From Colletes latitarsis (taxonomy: Eukaryota; Arthropoda; Insecta; Hymenoptera; Colletidae): a stretch of 64,000 nucleotides of DNA. Below, in pieces: positions 22,435 to 33,018 of this stretch. The position numbers were made by a program, and so were the translations under genes. Location: positions 30,815,501 to 30,879,500 of the forward strand of contig NC_135137.1 in NCBI RefSeq assembly GCF_051014445.1. The letters run 5' to 3'. The notes beneath the pieces are model-generated. The model searched no databases. It saw nothing but the letters and a program-made list of their open reading frames with translations, and was not told where the DNA came from. The stretch's first letter is position 1. Each line of letters opens with the position of its first letter.

Positions 22435-22508
22435 TGACGCGTCACAGTAACGAAGTAGTGACGCGCATGCCACGGCACTTAATTAATTCTGATTAACCCG
22501 TAATCACG
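22435..22508. promoter_or_regulatory. Candidate enhancer: bZIP-type palindrome and homeodomain cluster
   Basis: TGACGCGTCA (22,435-22,444) is a perfect 10-bp palindrome made of two TGACG half-sites; TGACGCGC follows at 22,459. ACTTAATTAATTCTGATTAA with a following GTAATCACG (~22,477-22,508) packs four homeodomain-type cores (TTAATTA, TAATT, GATTAA, TAATCA) into ~32 bases. The block is GC-rich and repeat-free. Function is inferred from motif density only. Confidence 0.3.
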
Positions 22509-24687
22509 TAGTCGTTCCGCGGCGCTGCAGGCCCCCCGTCCAATTTGTGTCGTTGGCTATTAATTCTCGGCCTCTGTCCGACCCGCCCTTCCGCCAAGTG
22601 TCCCATCCGTGATATTTTAGGACACTTTGTGGCTCCGCGATACCCATCGAATACCGTTCCACGTGTCTCCCCCTTTGGAAGGTCGCTTACTTAACGAGCT
22701 AACCTGCGAACACGCCGACAGCGATATCGGGGCGTATCTTTTGTCGGTTAAAATATCTCGACGTGCATTTAGATACCGCCTTCCACCGACGGAAGCGCGT
22801 CTGGCTGGAAAATGGTCACTGCAAATTTAATCAATTACAATAAAGCTTGAAAAGAGCCGACGAGCAAAACGTTCCAGTTTCGATTATTATTCGTCCGTTG
22901 AAGAGTTTTACTTAATGCAACGTCATGCATTATAAATAAACTGAAACGGAATAAATGTGTCTCTCGTTGATGATGTTTTCCTGTTTTCGATGCTCTGAGG
23001 TGCCTTCGGTCTAAAAGTGCAAAAACACTTGCACATTATTATCATTAAAACGAAAAATAGAAAAAGTAATTTCTCTTTTGTTTTGATATTTTCTAGTAGA
23101 AGTTTTAACTACTTCTTTTCTAATTTTAATGTTTTCTCTTAGAGGTTTTGAATTTGAAACGTTCAAAGATATCTTGAACAGATAATGAATACTATTGCTT
23201 ATTAGAAGTTTGTAGTTTTGTATTTGCACAATTAAAAGAAGAATTTCGTTATATAAGGTCACTTGAATCGTGTTGTATTTTATTTTGAAACACTTCTCAT
23301 GGAATACATTATGGACTTCTGAAAAATAAGCATACTATCCTCAGGATCAGTGCAAGTTACGAATTACGGTTTGAAAAAGTATCTTATTCGCCGCGAAGTG
23401 TCTTTTGACGCAAAGATTTGCTTGTTAAATTCGCACAGGGAAGTTTTACGAGACAGTGAAAAATAACGGTAATTCATTCTGGCCCGTTAATTGACAATTT
23501 TAGATCGCAGAGAAGGAAAAGTTTCTTCATTATTAATCTATAACTTTCGCTTTATTGGTTCACAAAGTAAAGGAGAACTTCGGGAAATTAAAACGAGAGT
23601 TCGAACCCCATTTTTTCCGCTATAAACTTCGCCTTAACGGTAAATTCACCCCCGTCCCCTCTTCGCCAAAAAAAAGAAAACGGTAACAAAAGAATCTACT
23701 ATTCCGAACTTTCTAGTTAAATTAGTTTTAACGAAGTTACTTTTATTATCGTCATTTTCGTTCGTTGTTTCTCGTTTTTTCCCCCAGTAAATCCACGAAG
23801 CAGCGATTTTAATCTTGTATCGAGAGCAGTCGTGAATATTCTTTTTCATCGATCGTTACGATGAATTTTTTTTTGATAAAATCACTGCGGACGTCTCGTG
23901 CACGAAACCACTTATCGAACGTATGAACTTCACGAAGGATAATTTCATACTATCAATTCGAATTTAATTACAATACGAATCATAGTCAGGAAAAATCGAA
24001 TACTGATAGAAGTATCGTTTAAAATTGTTTTTTAAACGTTGGAAACTACGAAGATGTAGCAACAACCCAACGTTTAGAATACTATATTGGACAATACCCA
24101 CATTCTGTAATTTTTAAGACATCTTCGCGCGAATAAATCTTTCGAATTCGCAGTTTCGTCGCAAGTAATCATTAGGTTGGATTTTAACGAAGTAAATACC
24201 AGTTAATCTCGGGGATTGTGCAACAGAGGTTCGTTTTGGCTGGATTGCATCGATCTTCGTACCGTGGCATGGCCACAATAATCGAGCCGCGAGTTTATCA
24301 AGTTTCGAAGTACGGGCAGCAGAGAATCAGTGTCAGTGGCACTTGGCTCGCGCTGACTGCGCGTTTCTCGCGCCAGCTGCTGTATTTCGCATTCCATGCA
24401 ACTTAAAATTGGATCGCCTTAAGCGGTCGAAATTGCTTATCGAAATAGCTCGCCGGGCCAGTACGCGGTAATTACGAGTATCGACGTCGGTTGTAACTAT
24501 CAGCGTTCGTGGATTCTGCGCTCGCCGGGCGCGAAACATTCGACGTTATTTCATTAAGCCAGCTCGAATTTTCGCCACGGCGCAAACAGGACTTTGAACG
24601 GGGACGATATTAAAGTTTTCAAAGACTTATTAAAATTCCACGGATAATAGGAAAGACCCGCTCTCGCCGCGGGTTGAGTACCGCGCG

Positions 24688-24740
24688 CCATTAATGGAGC
24701 GCGAGATTGTTGCACGCGATAAGATTGTTATTATGAGTCA
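24688..24740. promoter_or_regulatory. Candidate regulatory cluster: palindromic CCATTAATGG and AP-1-type site
   Basis: CCATTAATGG (24,688-24,697) is a perfect palindrome with a homeodomain-type ATTAAT centre, set in GCGC on both sides. TGAGTCA (24,734-24,740) is a consensus AP-1 site. Both lie in CpG-rich, repeat-free sequence. Regulatory role is inference. Confidence 0.22.
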
Positions 24741-26189
24741 CGCTGCAGGCACTTTGGTCGTTTGGTTAAAATGCTAATACGCGAGAAGTCCGTTTAACGG
24801 TTGCTCCGTTTGTCTCCGGCGATCGGAAGTACCGTAATCTCTGCGCCGCGAAGTGTTCAGGGGTTGACATGGCGGAATAAAGAATCCGTGGATGGAAATT
24901 GGATTTCTAAGATAGGAACTTGGAGAATCGAAGAACTTTTGATAGAATATCACAATATTGTATTATTCAAAAGTTTTTCGGCCGAATATTGCAAGCTAAA
25001 AATCAGTTTTTGAATAAGCAAGATCTCTTTAATTCTTAAATAACGAGGTTGTGAAAATGTTGGTCCATGGAAAGCCAAACAAAAGTGCAAGAACAGAATG
25101 TTTCTCTTTGCCTTGTTTGCCAAAAATTGAAGTTACACGTAATAGATTGAATCATCAGTTTTGTAATATTTAAAATTACAGAAGAAAACATGGAATTATA
25201 TTTTCCGTGCAATAATTTCGCAGAAGTATAAAAATGTCAAATATCAAATGAACAGTGTCCTCACTGCTCCTTCTAATTTCCACTACAATTAAACGAAATA
25301 CCTTTATGATATTTGCGTCTGTAGGAGGATCACGCACTCTACGACCATTTTGACGCCATTGAACGAAACGACGTCTACCGTCAAACAGGAGAATTAAAAA
25401 ATGAATCGTCGTTCGAGCTTCATTCACAGGCAATTACTCTTTACATCGAACCTACAACGATCGATCTCGCTCGTACCATCCAGGGAGCTCGATTGCCCGT
25501 CAGGCGGGCGAAAAAATGGAATTTGCAAAGTCTACAAATTACCAGGGATCCCGTGGTTCCCGATCGATACGTATAATCAGCCTACTCGTTCCGTCCGACG
25601 CGATGAAAGCTGTCCGTGAAAATAACAGAAACGACCAACTTCCTCCCCGGTCCGTGTTTAATTCCCCGGCAATTGCGCTTTTTCGTACCCTGCCCCCCCA
25701 CCATCGCCGCGCCGAACAGGAAACGTCAATCTCGTCGAGCGAACGGCGACTCGAACGAACTTTTAAATTCGACCGCCGTCGAACCGTCAATCCGCCAACA
25801 ATAATGTTCCTCGGGCTCGCGCGCGCGCGATAATTAAAGGCGGCTGTCGTCGTCGATAGAACCTCAATAAAATATGAAAATTGGACCGTGTTCTCGGCGT
25901 CGACTCGATGTTATCCTGGAACTCGGAAAACGTAAAAACAAAAAGAGGACCGGGGGGTAAAAAAGAATTCAGGCGACGAGGCGCTGGAAGAATAGAGAGA
26001 AAACGAGACGCCGCGAAAAAAAAAAACAGAGAGGACGCGTACCACGTTGGAAACGCTTCCGGGTTGCAGACCAGGAGGACACTGTCGAGGATTCCCGGGG
26101 GGCAACTGGGCTCATTCGATCTGACCCCGTGCGGTTGTTACCGAAATTAGTTCGGCCTGTACTGCTGACATAAATTGGAGGTAACCCGC

Positions 26190-26215
26190 CCCAGCTGCAT
26201 ATTCATGCACACACA
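26190..26215. promoter_or_regulatory. Candidate E-box and POU-type motif pair
   Basis: CAGCTG (E-box) is followed immediately by GCATATTCATGCA, which contains TATTCAT, the core recognised by Pit-1/POU homeodomain proteins, within a near-palindromic GCAT...ATGC frame. Short and isolated, so weak evidence. Confidence 0.18.
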
Positions 26216-26407
26216 AATAAAACGCTGGCTGGTACCTTCATCCGCAAATACACGCCTTTAACAAAGTGACATACCCAAGTGTGACGCTTTTTAATGGGCT
26301 TTCGCGCGGCGACGATGCTTGATACACTTACGATGTACGGTTCAGCAGATATTTAACGTTGAAATTTTAAGAGGCTGGTATTCTCGGTAATACGAGCACG
26401 ATTGACA

Positions 26408-26425
26408 GGCGTACAGGTAAGTCTA
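26408..26425 (+). promoter_or_regulatory. Perfect consensus donor-like splice site
   Basis: TACAG/GTAAGT at 26,416/26,417 matches the consensus 5' splice site at every key position. The upstream sequence lacks a convincing acceptor or a recognisable reading frame, so it could end a non-coding first exon of an unknown transcript or be chance. Confidence 0.25.
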
Positions 26426-26587
26426 AACTTATTTAAACCAGACTAGGGCAACGAGACGGTAGCTATTGCCTTCAGGAATGATTTTTTAATTTCTATTTGA
26501 GATCACGAAGTTGCAGACATAAATAATCACTTAAGAAAATTACGAATTGTCACCATGCGTGGCAAATAAAAATTTACACATTCCATA

Positions 26588-26732
26588 TATAATAAAATAA
26601 TAAATTAGTGCAAATTTTAAATTCAGCATTGTGAGAATGATACTTCATACAAGACACGATCAAATATCCTTTATTCACAATTCGATATGAGAACAGCAAG
26701 AACGGAGAAGAAAATGAAATACGTTCCATATA
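26588..26732 (+). repeat. Tandem duplication unit X1 (~145 bp), left of a transposon
   Basis: TAATAAAATAATAAATTAGT, then TTCAGCATTGTGAGAAT, CATACAAGACACGATCAAAT and CACAATTCGATATGA run up to TTCCATATA, where the transposon at 26,733 begins. The same order recurs in X2 (27,770-27,912). The sequence entering X1 (TTCCATATATAATAAAAT at 26,581-26,598) is the uninterrupted form of the junction occupied by the transposon between X1 and X2. No coding sequence is recognised. Confidence 0.9.
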
Positions 26733-27769
26733 CAGGGTGTTCGGCCACCCCTAGGAAAAATTTTAATGGGGGATTCTAGAGGTCAAAATAAGACGAAAAT
26801 CAAGAATACCAATTTTTTGATAAAGGCTTCATTAAACAGTTATTAACGTTTAAAGTTCCGACCGTACTGAATTTTTTTCTCGAAAATTTCGGGGGTATGT
26901 CTATTCACCAAAAATGATTGTAATTGACCCTTGCAACCGAAAATAATTTTTTTAGAATTAATTAAAAATTTTTTTTTCGTCGAAAAATTTAGACACCTAC
27001 CCCCTGTCGATTTTTCTTAAAAATTCCTTTTTCATTTTTAGTAATTTTGTTTGACGCCCTACAGAAAAGTTGTCTAATACTTTTTTGTAGGTACCCATGA
27101 GCTGTACTTCAGAAAAAAGTTTCATTGAAATATATTCACGATTGTAGGAGTTATGGCTATTTGAAAATTGGACCATTTTTATGGGGTTTTTCTTATTTCG
27201 CGAGGTCAGGGACCAACTTTTCGAATATTTTTGCAATTTGTACATATTCTCCACCAAAATACGCGTAGTTTGCTTTTTTAAACATTAAAATCGTCCAATC
27301 CGTTCAGAAGTTATGACGTTTTAAAGATACGCATAAAATTTCAGTGAAACATATCAACGCTATGGTCAGACATGAAATTTTCGGTAATGAATTTTTTTTT
27401 CGAAACTGAGTAGGATTTCGGTGGTATGTCTGTTGACCAAAAATGCTTGCAATTGACCCTTGCAACTAAAAATAATTTTTCCAAGACGATTCGAAAGTCT
27501 TTTTTTTCACCCAAAATTTTCAGCACTTACTTGAATTTTTTTCTCGAAAGTGAGCAGAATTTCGAAGGGATGTGTATTCACCAAAAATGATTGTAATTGA
27601 CCCCCGCAACCGATAATAATTTTTCCAGAACGATTTGAAATTTTTGAATTTAATTGTTAATAACTTTTTAACGAAGCCTTCATCAAAAAATTGGTATTCT
27701 TGATTTTCGTCTTATTTTGGCCTCTAGAATCCTCTATTAAAATTTTTCCCAGGGATGGCCGAACATCTG
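26733..27769 (+). mobile_element. Non-autonomous TA-flanked DNA transposon, long form, copy 3
   Basis: A 1,037-bp element with left end CAGGGTGTTCGGCCACCCCT and right end ATGGCCGAACATCTG, and TATA outside both ends. Its core matches copy 1 in the same orientation: subrepeats with GTATGTCTATTCACC near 26,893 and degenerate versions near 27,424 and 27,566, and the GAGTTATGGC and AAGTTATGACG segments between. Two minus-strand frames in the core (26,997-27,257; 27,341-27,526) are partly shared with copy 1 but show no transposase motifs and are interrupted in other copies, so I regard the core as non-coding. It inserted exactly at the junction of a ~145-bp tandem duplication. Confidence 0.93.
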
Positions 27770-27912
27770 TATAATAAAATAAAAAATTAGTGCAATTTCT
27801 AAATTCAGCATTGTGAGAATAATACTTCATACAAGACACGATCAAATATCCTTGGTTCACAATTCGATATGACAACAGCAAGAATGGAGAAAAAAATGCA
27901 ATATAGTTCACA
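27770..27912 (+). repeat. Tandem duplication unit X2 (~143 bp), right of the transposon
   Basis: Starts directly at the transposon's right end and repeats X1 in the same order (TTCAGCATTGTGAGAAT, CATACAAGACACGATCAAAT, CACAATTCGATATGA), with ~90% identity by eye. Similarity ends near 27,912. The pair is a tandem duplication separated by the later insertion. Confidence 0.9.
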
Positions 27913-27914
27913 CA

Positions 27915-29800
27915 TAGAATCGCGTGTAATAAAGCATACGTACTCTTATATAATAGTCATTGCACAATCGCCTAATAGAATTAACTCAGAGTTAAGCCTA
28001 TTAAACTATGTCGAAAGTCATAGATCATTAGGTTCAGTATTTCAAGCACTGTCATCGTTCGAAAGCCCATTAAAAAGCAGGCGTTAAAGTTTGGTATCTC
28101 TCGTTACAAGACTCTTTCGATCTCGTTCCGATACGTAGGTCTGCTCGTTGATTTTATCCGGTACAAGCATCCCTCGCGAACGCCTAGATCCGTCATCCCC
28201 TCGTTTTTCCTTGCGACTCCCCCTCAGACAGGTTCGTTCTCCAGCGCTTTTTTCCCTCCCTCTTTTTTTATTCCGTGACGCGGTTAACGCTCGACCAGCC
28301 TGGGAATAAAAGTTTCAGCAACGAATTTCTAACTGGCGGGAATTCCTTGTTCGACGCGTCGTGCGGCGAAAGTATGCCGCGAGTAATGGCTCGCAATTAA
28401 ATTAAACGTTTCAATCGAATCGATCGGCCCGGTAATTTTAGCGCGAGGCCGCCGTGTCGGGCGAAATTGTGGATTTGGTTTTACGAGCATCGCGCGCAGT
28501 GTATTCGTTACAGGCAGTTATGGGCCAGGTAGATTTTCGCGCGAGAAAATTTAGGGGATCTGTTAATCAATGGCGGCACGCGCCGATGGTGCTTTTTGAC
28601 TAGGATCGCTGACCGAAACGAGACTCAACTATGCATTGTATTTGTGGTACGAAATTAATATTAGGTTGGTAATATTAGGTAGGCAAAGTTGTGGTAGTTC
28701 TTTTTTTTTTTTTATTAAAATATAATACATTTTCACGTTCCTCGATGCTTAGAACTTGGTAAGATTTGTTGTTCGTCACTGACACAAAAATAACACATTT
28801 AGCAAGTGTATGTTGAGATAATAGGTAATAATTTATGAAGCGATTAATTTGACCAGAAATATGATATAATTAATTAAGGACTGTCAGAAATTGGATAAAC
28901 ATAAACTACAATCAGGAGCAACAGTAACCAAACTCATAGAGGATATTGTTTCGTAGTGTTAATTAGTTCTATATTGATAATAAACAGTAAAATTGTTGTT
29001 TCATTCAAGATTTTCTCTAATTTAGAATTCAATAAATTCAATAAACATCAAAAAGTATGCATCGAATTTTATAGAGAACGTTTTGATTAATAAAATATTT
29101 AAACACGACGCTTCATTATCAACTTAATTCAAAATTCTCGGTTAATTTTGAATCGAATGAGGAAAGGATTCCTAATATGGAACAACGTACGTTCATTTGC
29201 TTTATGGCGTATGTATCTAACAATATAATTACGAATGTATTGGTCAACTCTGGCGTTATGAATAAATATGGACACCTCTGATAAATTACACAGTACATTG
29301 TGTAAACAATATGGCCGTAACTGTTCAAATAATGTAATACGCTAATATTTTATAGATGTTTGTATGCGGCAAATAAACTTCAAACATTACTATTCAAATT
29401 AGAAGGGATCTGTGAGTTATCTAAATATTGTGGAGGCTGGAGATGTATTTAAACATTACACCTTGTCGTTGGTTAATTTGGGTCACACATATGCTTGAAC
29501 CGTTGCGTCGAGCGAAATCGATGGTGCTCAGGAAGATGATTAATAATCTGCATGTGCGTAATTGTATGTAAATACTAGCTGCACGAGAAACATCAAATTT
29601 CTACAATTTTATACTTCTTCGTTTAAATGCTTCGAACCAAGAAATTAATATCAATTCACGTAAAGATAGTATACGAGCAAACTTTCTTGTATATTTTCGA
29701 CTTACTTTTGCACGTATAATAGAATCACTTCTTGCAATGTATTATATTACGTGTACAAATGAATAATCTAATTTTTCAGCTACATTCAATGTTTATTTTA
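27915..29800. other. Gene-free stretch; AT-rich after 28,600
   Basis: A GC-rich block lies at 28,100-28,620. Then AT-rich sequence, including a T run at ~28,702-28,714. TTAGGTTGG at 28,664 resembles a mariner terminus but has no partner (see rejected items). A minus frame at 29,119-29,328 is unrecognised. Confidence 0.5.
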
Positions 29801-29807
29801 AAAGAAA

Positions 29808-29927
29808 TCAATCAAAGTATTCGCCGTTGGTTTCTACAACTTTAAGCCATCTTTCAGGCAGCTGATGAATTCCATCTCGGAAAAATTTTACGTCTTTGGA
29901 CACGATAAAATCGTCAATATAATAATA
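29808..29927 (-). pseudogene. Mariner transposase, C-terminal fragment
   Basis: The minus-strand frame reads IDDFIVSKDVKFFRDGIHQL then PERWLKVVETNGEYFD and a stop at 29,808-29,810. The order IDDF-xxSK-xxFFxDGIxxLPxRW-xxVxxxxGxYF followed directly by the stop is the conserved C-terminus of mariner transposases. Only ~38 codons remain. Residues further upstream in the same open frame (up to 30,005) do not match the family, so the catalytic DD34D part and the DNA-binding part are gone, and no inverted terminal repeat was found next to it. It is a dead relic. Confidence 0.8.
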
Positions 29928-29929
29928 TA

Positions 29930-32300
29930 TAATATGTACACCTAATATAATAACATATAGTTGATACAGCAATTTGTTTGCGTGTAAACGTTTAAGACTG
30001 CTCACTAGATTTCATCAGTTTTTCGAAATTGCATTTTTATATAAGACATACAAGTTTCCTAATTTTGTTAAACTTGATTTATAGTTCATGCCACGCATAA
30101 CATTAAAATACTCGACCCGTGCACAAAATAATGTTAAATACTTTTGCATCGACGAGTAACTAGGACCATAATCGCTAAAGTAGTTAATTAAATCCATTGA
30201 TATCAATTGAATGGGTACTAAATCACCGTATTTTAAACACAGGAAGGTTCATGATACCTCCTGTACACGAAGGGTATTTAAATTATACTCGCTGAATATT
30301 TTGATCGTTCAAGTATCCGAATATTCGAGTACAGAATAATTCGACAAAAATTCCCATAGCCTGGTATAAAAGATTGACGACTAAACCGTCGCTCGTTTAT
30401 TGACAGCGCAACGACAACCATCGGCTGACAATCGATGTTCGTGCCCGTAAATAATAGGTAGTGCACCGTAACGGTTACAATATGAATACTCGTCCAGAGC
30501 GAAGGGGAACACGATAAAAATCTTGGTTCGCGGCGCAGTACGTTTCTTCAAAGAACGCTGCACGCTCTTTTCCTCTCCACTGAAAGTGTTCCCCGTCTAT
30601 CGGAAAACGAAGGTTGCATGCGTGAATGGTCGATGCTTTCACAAGGGAAAAGAAGCAGAAAGATTACGCGAATGGACGGAGAGTTAAAGAGGATGGCGAG
30701 CGCGTAACCGGGCAACGACAAAAATGGAACGATTTCGCGGAGGTGGAATACCGACGTACAATGAGTCCCGTTGATCGTAATCGCCATTGTGCAAGCGTCC
30801 CCCGTTCTCGTTATTATCGGCGGGCCACGGGTGTCATCACGACGGAAAAATGGCCCACGCATTTTCGAAGTGCTTCGAATCCGCCCCGTCGTCTCCCTTT
30901 TCCATAGCCGATCGATCGCCGCCCTTGCACGCTGGAAACGTTACCCTCCCCGCCGATCAGCCCGTGGCTGTCTTCCTTTTATCCTTCTCTTGTTCCTTTT
31001 CTCTACCTTTCCGCCCTCTCCCACGGACAAATTTTAAAGTCGATTGAATTTCCGGTCGGACAAACCGCGAGGCGGCCACCAAACAATCCGACGCTCATTT
31101 TTCAACCCCTCTAACGTAAAATAGTCTTCCGTGGACGTGACTCGTTCTATCTTTTGTTCTTTCGCGCGGAGCGCGACACAATGGAGAATAAACTACGTGC
31201 AAAAATAAATCGAAAATGCGGGACGAAGTTGCCTCTTACGGCGCTTCGTTCCTTTCTGGCGAAAATTGATTTCGAAGGCGCAGGTTAATCTCGCGTTTAG
31301 CTGACGAATAGTCGGATTAATTGAACGTTGGAATTTTGTTGTTTGACGAGTTAAAAATTGCAACTCTGAGGATAAATATATTATTGTTCCCCTGGTCGTT
31401 GTGGTTTTATTTTCACTGCGCGAAATCGACGGTAAAATTGCAACTCTGCTTTTTCGTTTACCAAATAATTTCGCTTTATCGGGGAAACGAAAATAGCTAT
31501 CGTGTACTACGGCGAACCGACCGACATCTCCGTGATCGCGAACCTCCAGATCGCATTTTTCCCTTTCACTGTCGACTCATTTTTCATCGCGCGTGGGAGG
31601 AAAAATATTAATTACGAAAATTCCGCAGCGAATGTCTCGCCCGTTGCGTCCCTTTGAGCACGGATCGTACCGCATTCTTTTTTCGCGTGCATTTTTATTC
31701 TCCGGCGATCGTTGCTTTTTTTTTCTCGCGAACACGGAAACTACAGCGGTACCGATTTGACTCTCGTTATTGATATAACGAGGAATCGAGTCATCGGCGC
31801 AACCCTCTGGTACGCGCATTTCTGCGCGTCGATAAAAATCGACGCTCGGTCGCGTACTGGATTTATACACATTAATTAAAGCATCGCCGATTATTGGAAA
31901 TCCAAACGGCGTGTTCAGGCGATACGACAGGCGTAACAGTTAACGAAACGTCCATTAATAAACCGAATCGCCGGCGCGAAGCCGTGCTCTGCTCGAGACG
32001 CGTTTTCGAGACGCGAAATTAACAAGGTAACCGCCCCGTCGGTGTTCCGTTCGAAACGATGGCTGTAAAATAGAACGTGCAAGTGATTTAATTTCGGCTG
32101 TACAAAGCGCAACAACGTGCACCGATTAGGGGAGGGTAGGGTTAATCGTACCACTTTAGCTGTTCGTATTTGTGAATTACTCGGATTTACGTAGGTATTT
32201 TCGTTTAATTTTTGCACCGATGTATTAACGCTAAAACAGTCTTTCTTTTTTGCTTTTAAAAACGTTGAAACTTCTTTGGGTGAATAGAGTCAAATTGGAT
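29930..32300. other. Gene-free stretch with a GC-rich block at 30,560-31,090
   Basis: AT-rich to ~30,300, then CpG-rich sequence with overlapping frames on both strands (30,548-30,862 minus; 30,626-30,907, 30,771-31,037 and 30,787-31,047 plus in three frames). Three open frames over the same bases reflect composition rather than coding. Further frames at 31,321-31,611, 31,577-31,870 and 31,915-32,217 are unrecognised. A T run lies at ~31,717-31,725. Confidence 0.5.
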
Positions 32301-32369
32301 TTAAAAATAAACATGGAAGACTGCATAAATTATAATAGTCTTTATATTCGTTGGATAGAGGATGAAATG

Positions 32370-32725
32370 CCCTTTAAAATGAGTGTTCGAACAAGTCGAT
32401 AGCTTTATTAGTTCCGGAGATATGAGGATTTTTGTTTCAAGTCGATGCGGTGACTAGTTACGAAGATATAAGGGTTCGAAGCGTTTGTTTATGTCGCGAG
32501 GACAACGAACTTTCTTACTACGGCCTTGGCAAGGCCGTTGACTGCACGTGCTCGTAGTAAACATTACGTCACTCAGTCAGAGTCACGCGCGCGAGAAAGA
32601 GAGAGGTTTGACGCGTAAGACGGAGAAAGAGTTAGTTGACTTAGAAAAATTACCCCTTTACATAAATTACAATATCTCCGAAACGGAAAGTCGGATCGAC
32701 ATAAACAAAAAACCATTTTAAAGGG
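32370..32725. repeat. Imperfect foldback (inverted-repeat) element
   Basis: The left arm, CCTTTAAAATGAGTGTTCG to GTTCCGGAGATATGAG (32,370-32,424), is the imperfect inverse of AATATCTCCGAAACGG to CCATTTTAAAGG (32,672-32,725). Close to the midpoint, TTACTACG (32,515-32,522) pairs with CGTAGTAA (32,553-32,560), and ACGGCCTT (32,520-32,527) with AAGGCCGT (32,531-32,538), a perfect 8-bp stem with a 3-base loop. Nested pairing near one centre suggests a decayed foldback transposon. Its outer limits, target duplication and family are unclear. Confidence 0.5.
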
Positions 32726-32952
32726 GAAGGTTTGCCACTTCTAACAGTGACTCAATTGTAGAGGAAACAGTAGTAGTTTCAAAATTGTATGTGTGTAAAG
32801 TTTTACTATTTTTAATACGCGTTGTTAGACTGTTCTAAGACAGTGGAAACTGCAGATTCTCTCCTTTCATCTTTGCTGTACATTTTCTATTTACATCGGA
32901 AGCTAACCAAGATTTGATACCAAATTTTGTCTGTTTTTTTACTTATTTTTCT

Positions 32953-33018
32953 TAGAAAACAAACTTGCTGCAATACAAGAAAAATCGTGAAATTAAATGG
33001 CGCTAAAATAACATTGTT
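32953..33018 (+). repeat. Dispersed repeat, copy A of a pair with 41,121-41,194
   Basis: AGAAAACAAAC, a variable stretch, TCGTGAA and then AAATGGCGCTAAAATAACAT (plus TGT) are shared in order with 41,121-41,194. The last 23 bases are identical. Outside this span similarity stops. No terminal structure or coding sequence is visible, so the family is unknown. Confidence 0.6.

Larger units (their letters stand above)
22136..26580. other. Gene-free stretch with several GC-rich blocks
   Basis: GC-rich blocks at 22,380-22,830, 24,200-24,860 and 25,430-26,340 are separated by AT-rich sequence. Frames in the blocks (for example 25,516-25,833 plus and 25,539-25,790 minus) overlap one another on opposite strands and are unrecognised. 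A run of eleven A lies at ~26,017-26,027. The candidate regulatory clusters at 22,435-22,508, 24,688-24,740 and ~26,190-26,215 are the most notable contents. Confidence 0.5.

Noticed and set aside
23590..23640. GGGGTTCGAAC on the minus strand, resembling a tRNA T-arm
   Set aside because: Flanking bases do not form the T-arm stem, and no acceptor or anticodon arm is present at the required spacing.
27341..27526. 61-codon frame shared between transposon copies 1 and 3
   Set aside because: Similarity reflects shared transposon sequence; no transposase motifs, and the frame is broken in other copies.
28661..28700. TTAGGTTGG, resembling a mariner left terminus
   Set aside because: No matching inverse terminus was found, and the mariner transposase tail at 29,808 has the wrong orientation and distance to belong to it.
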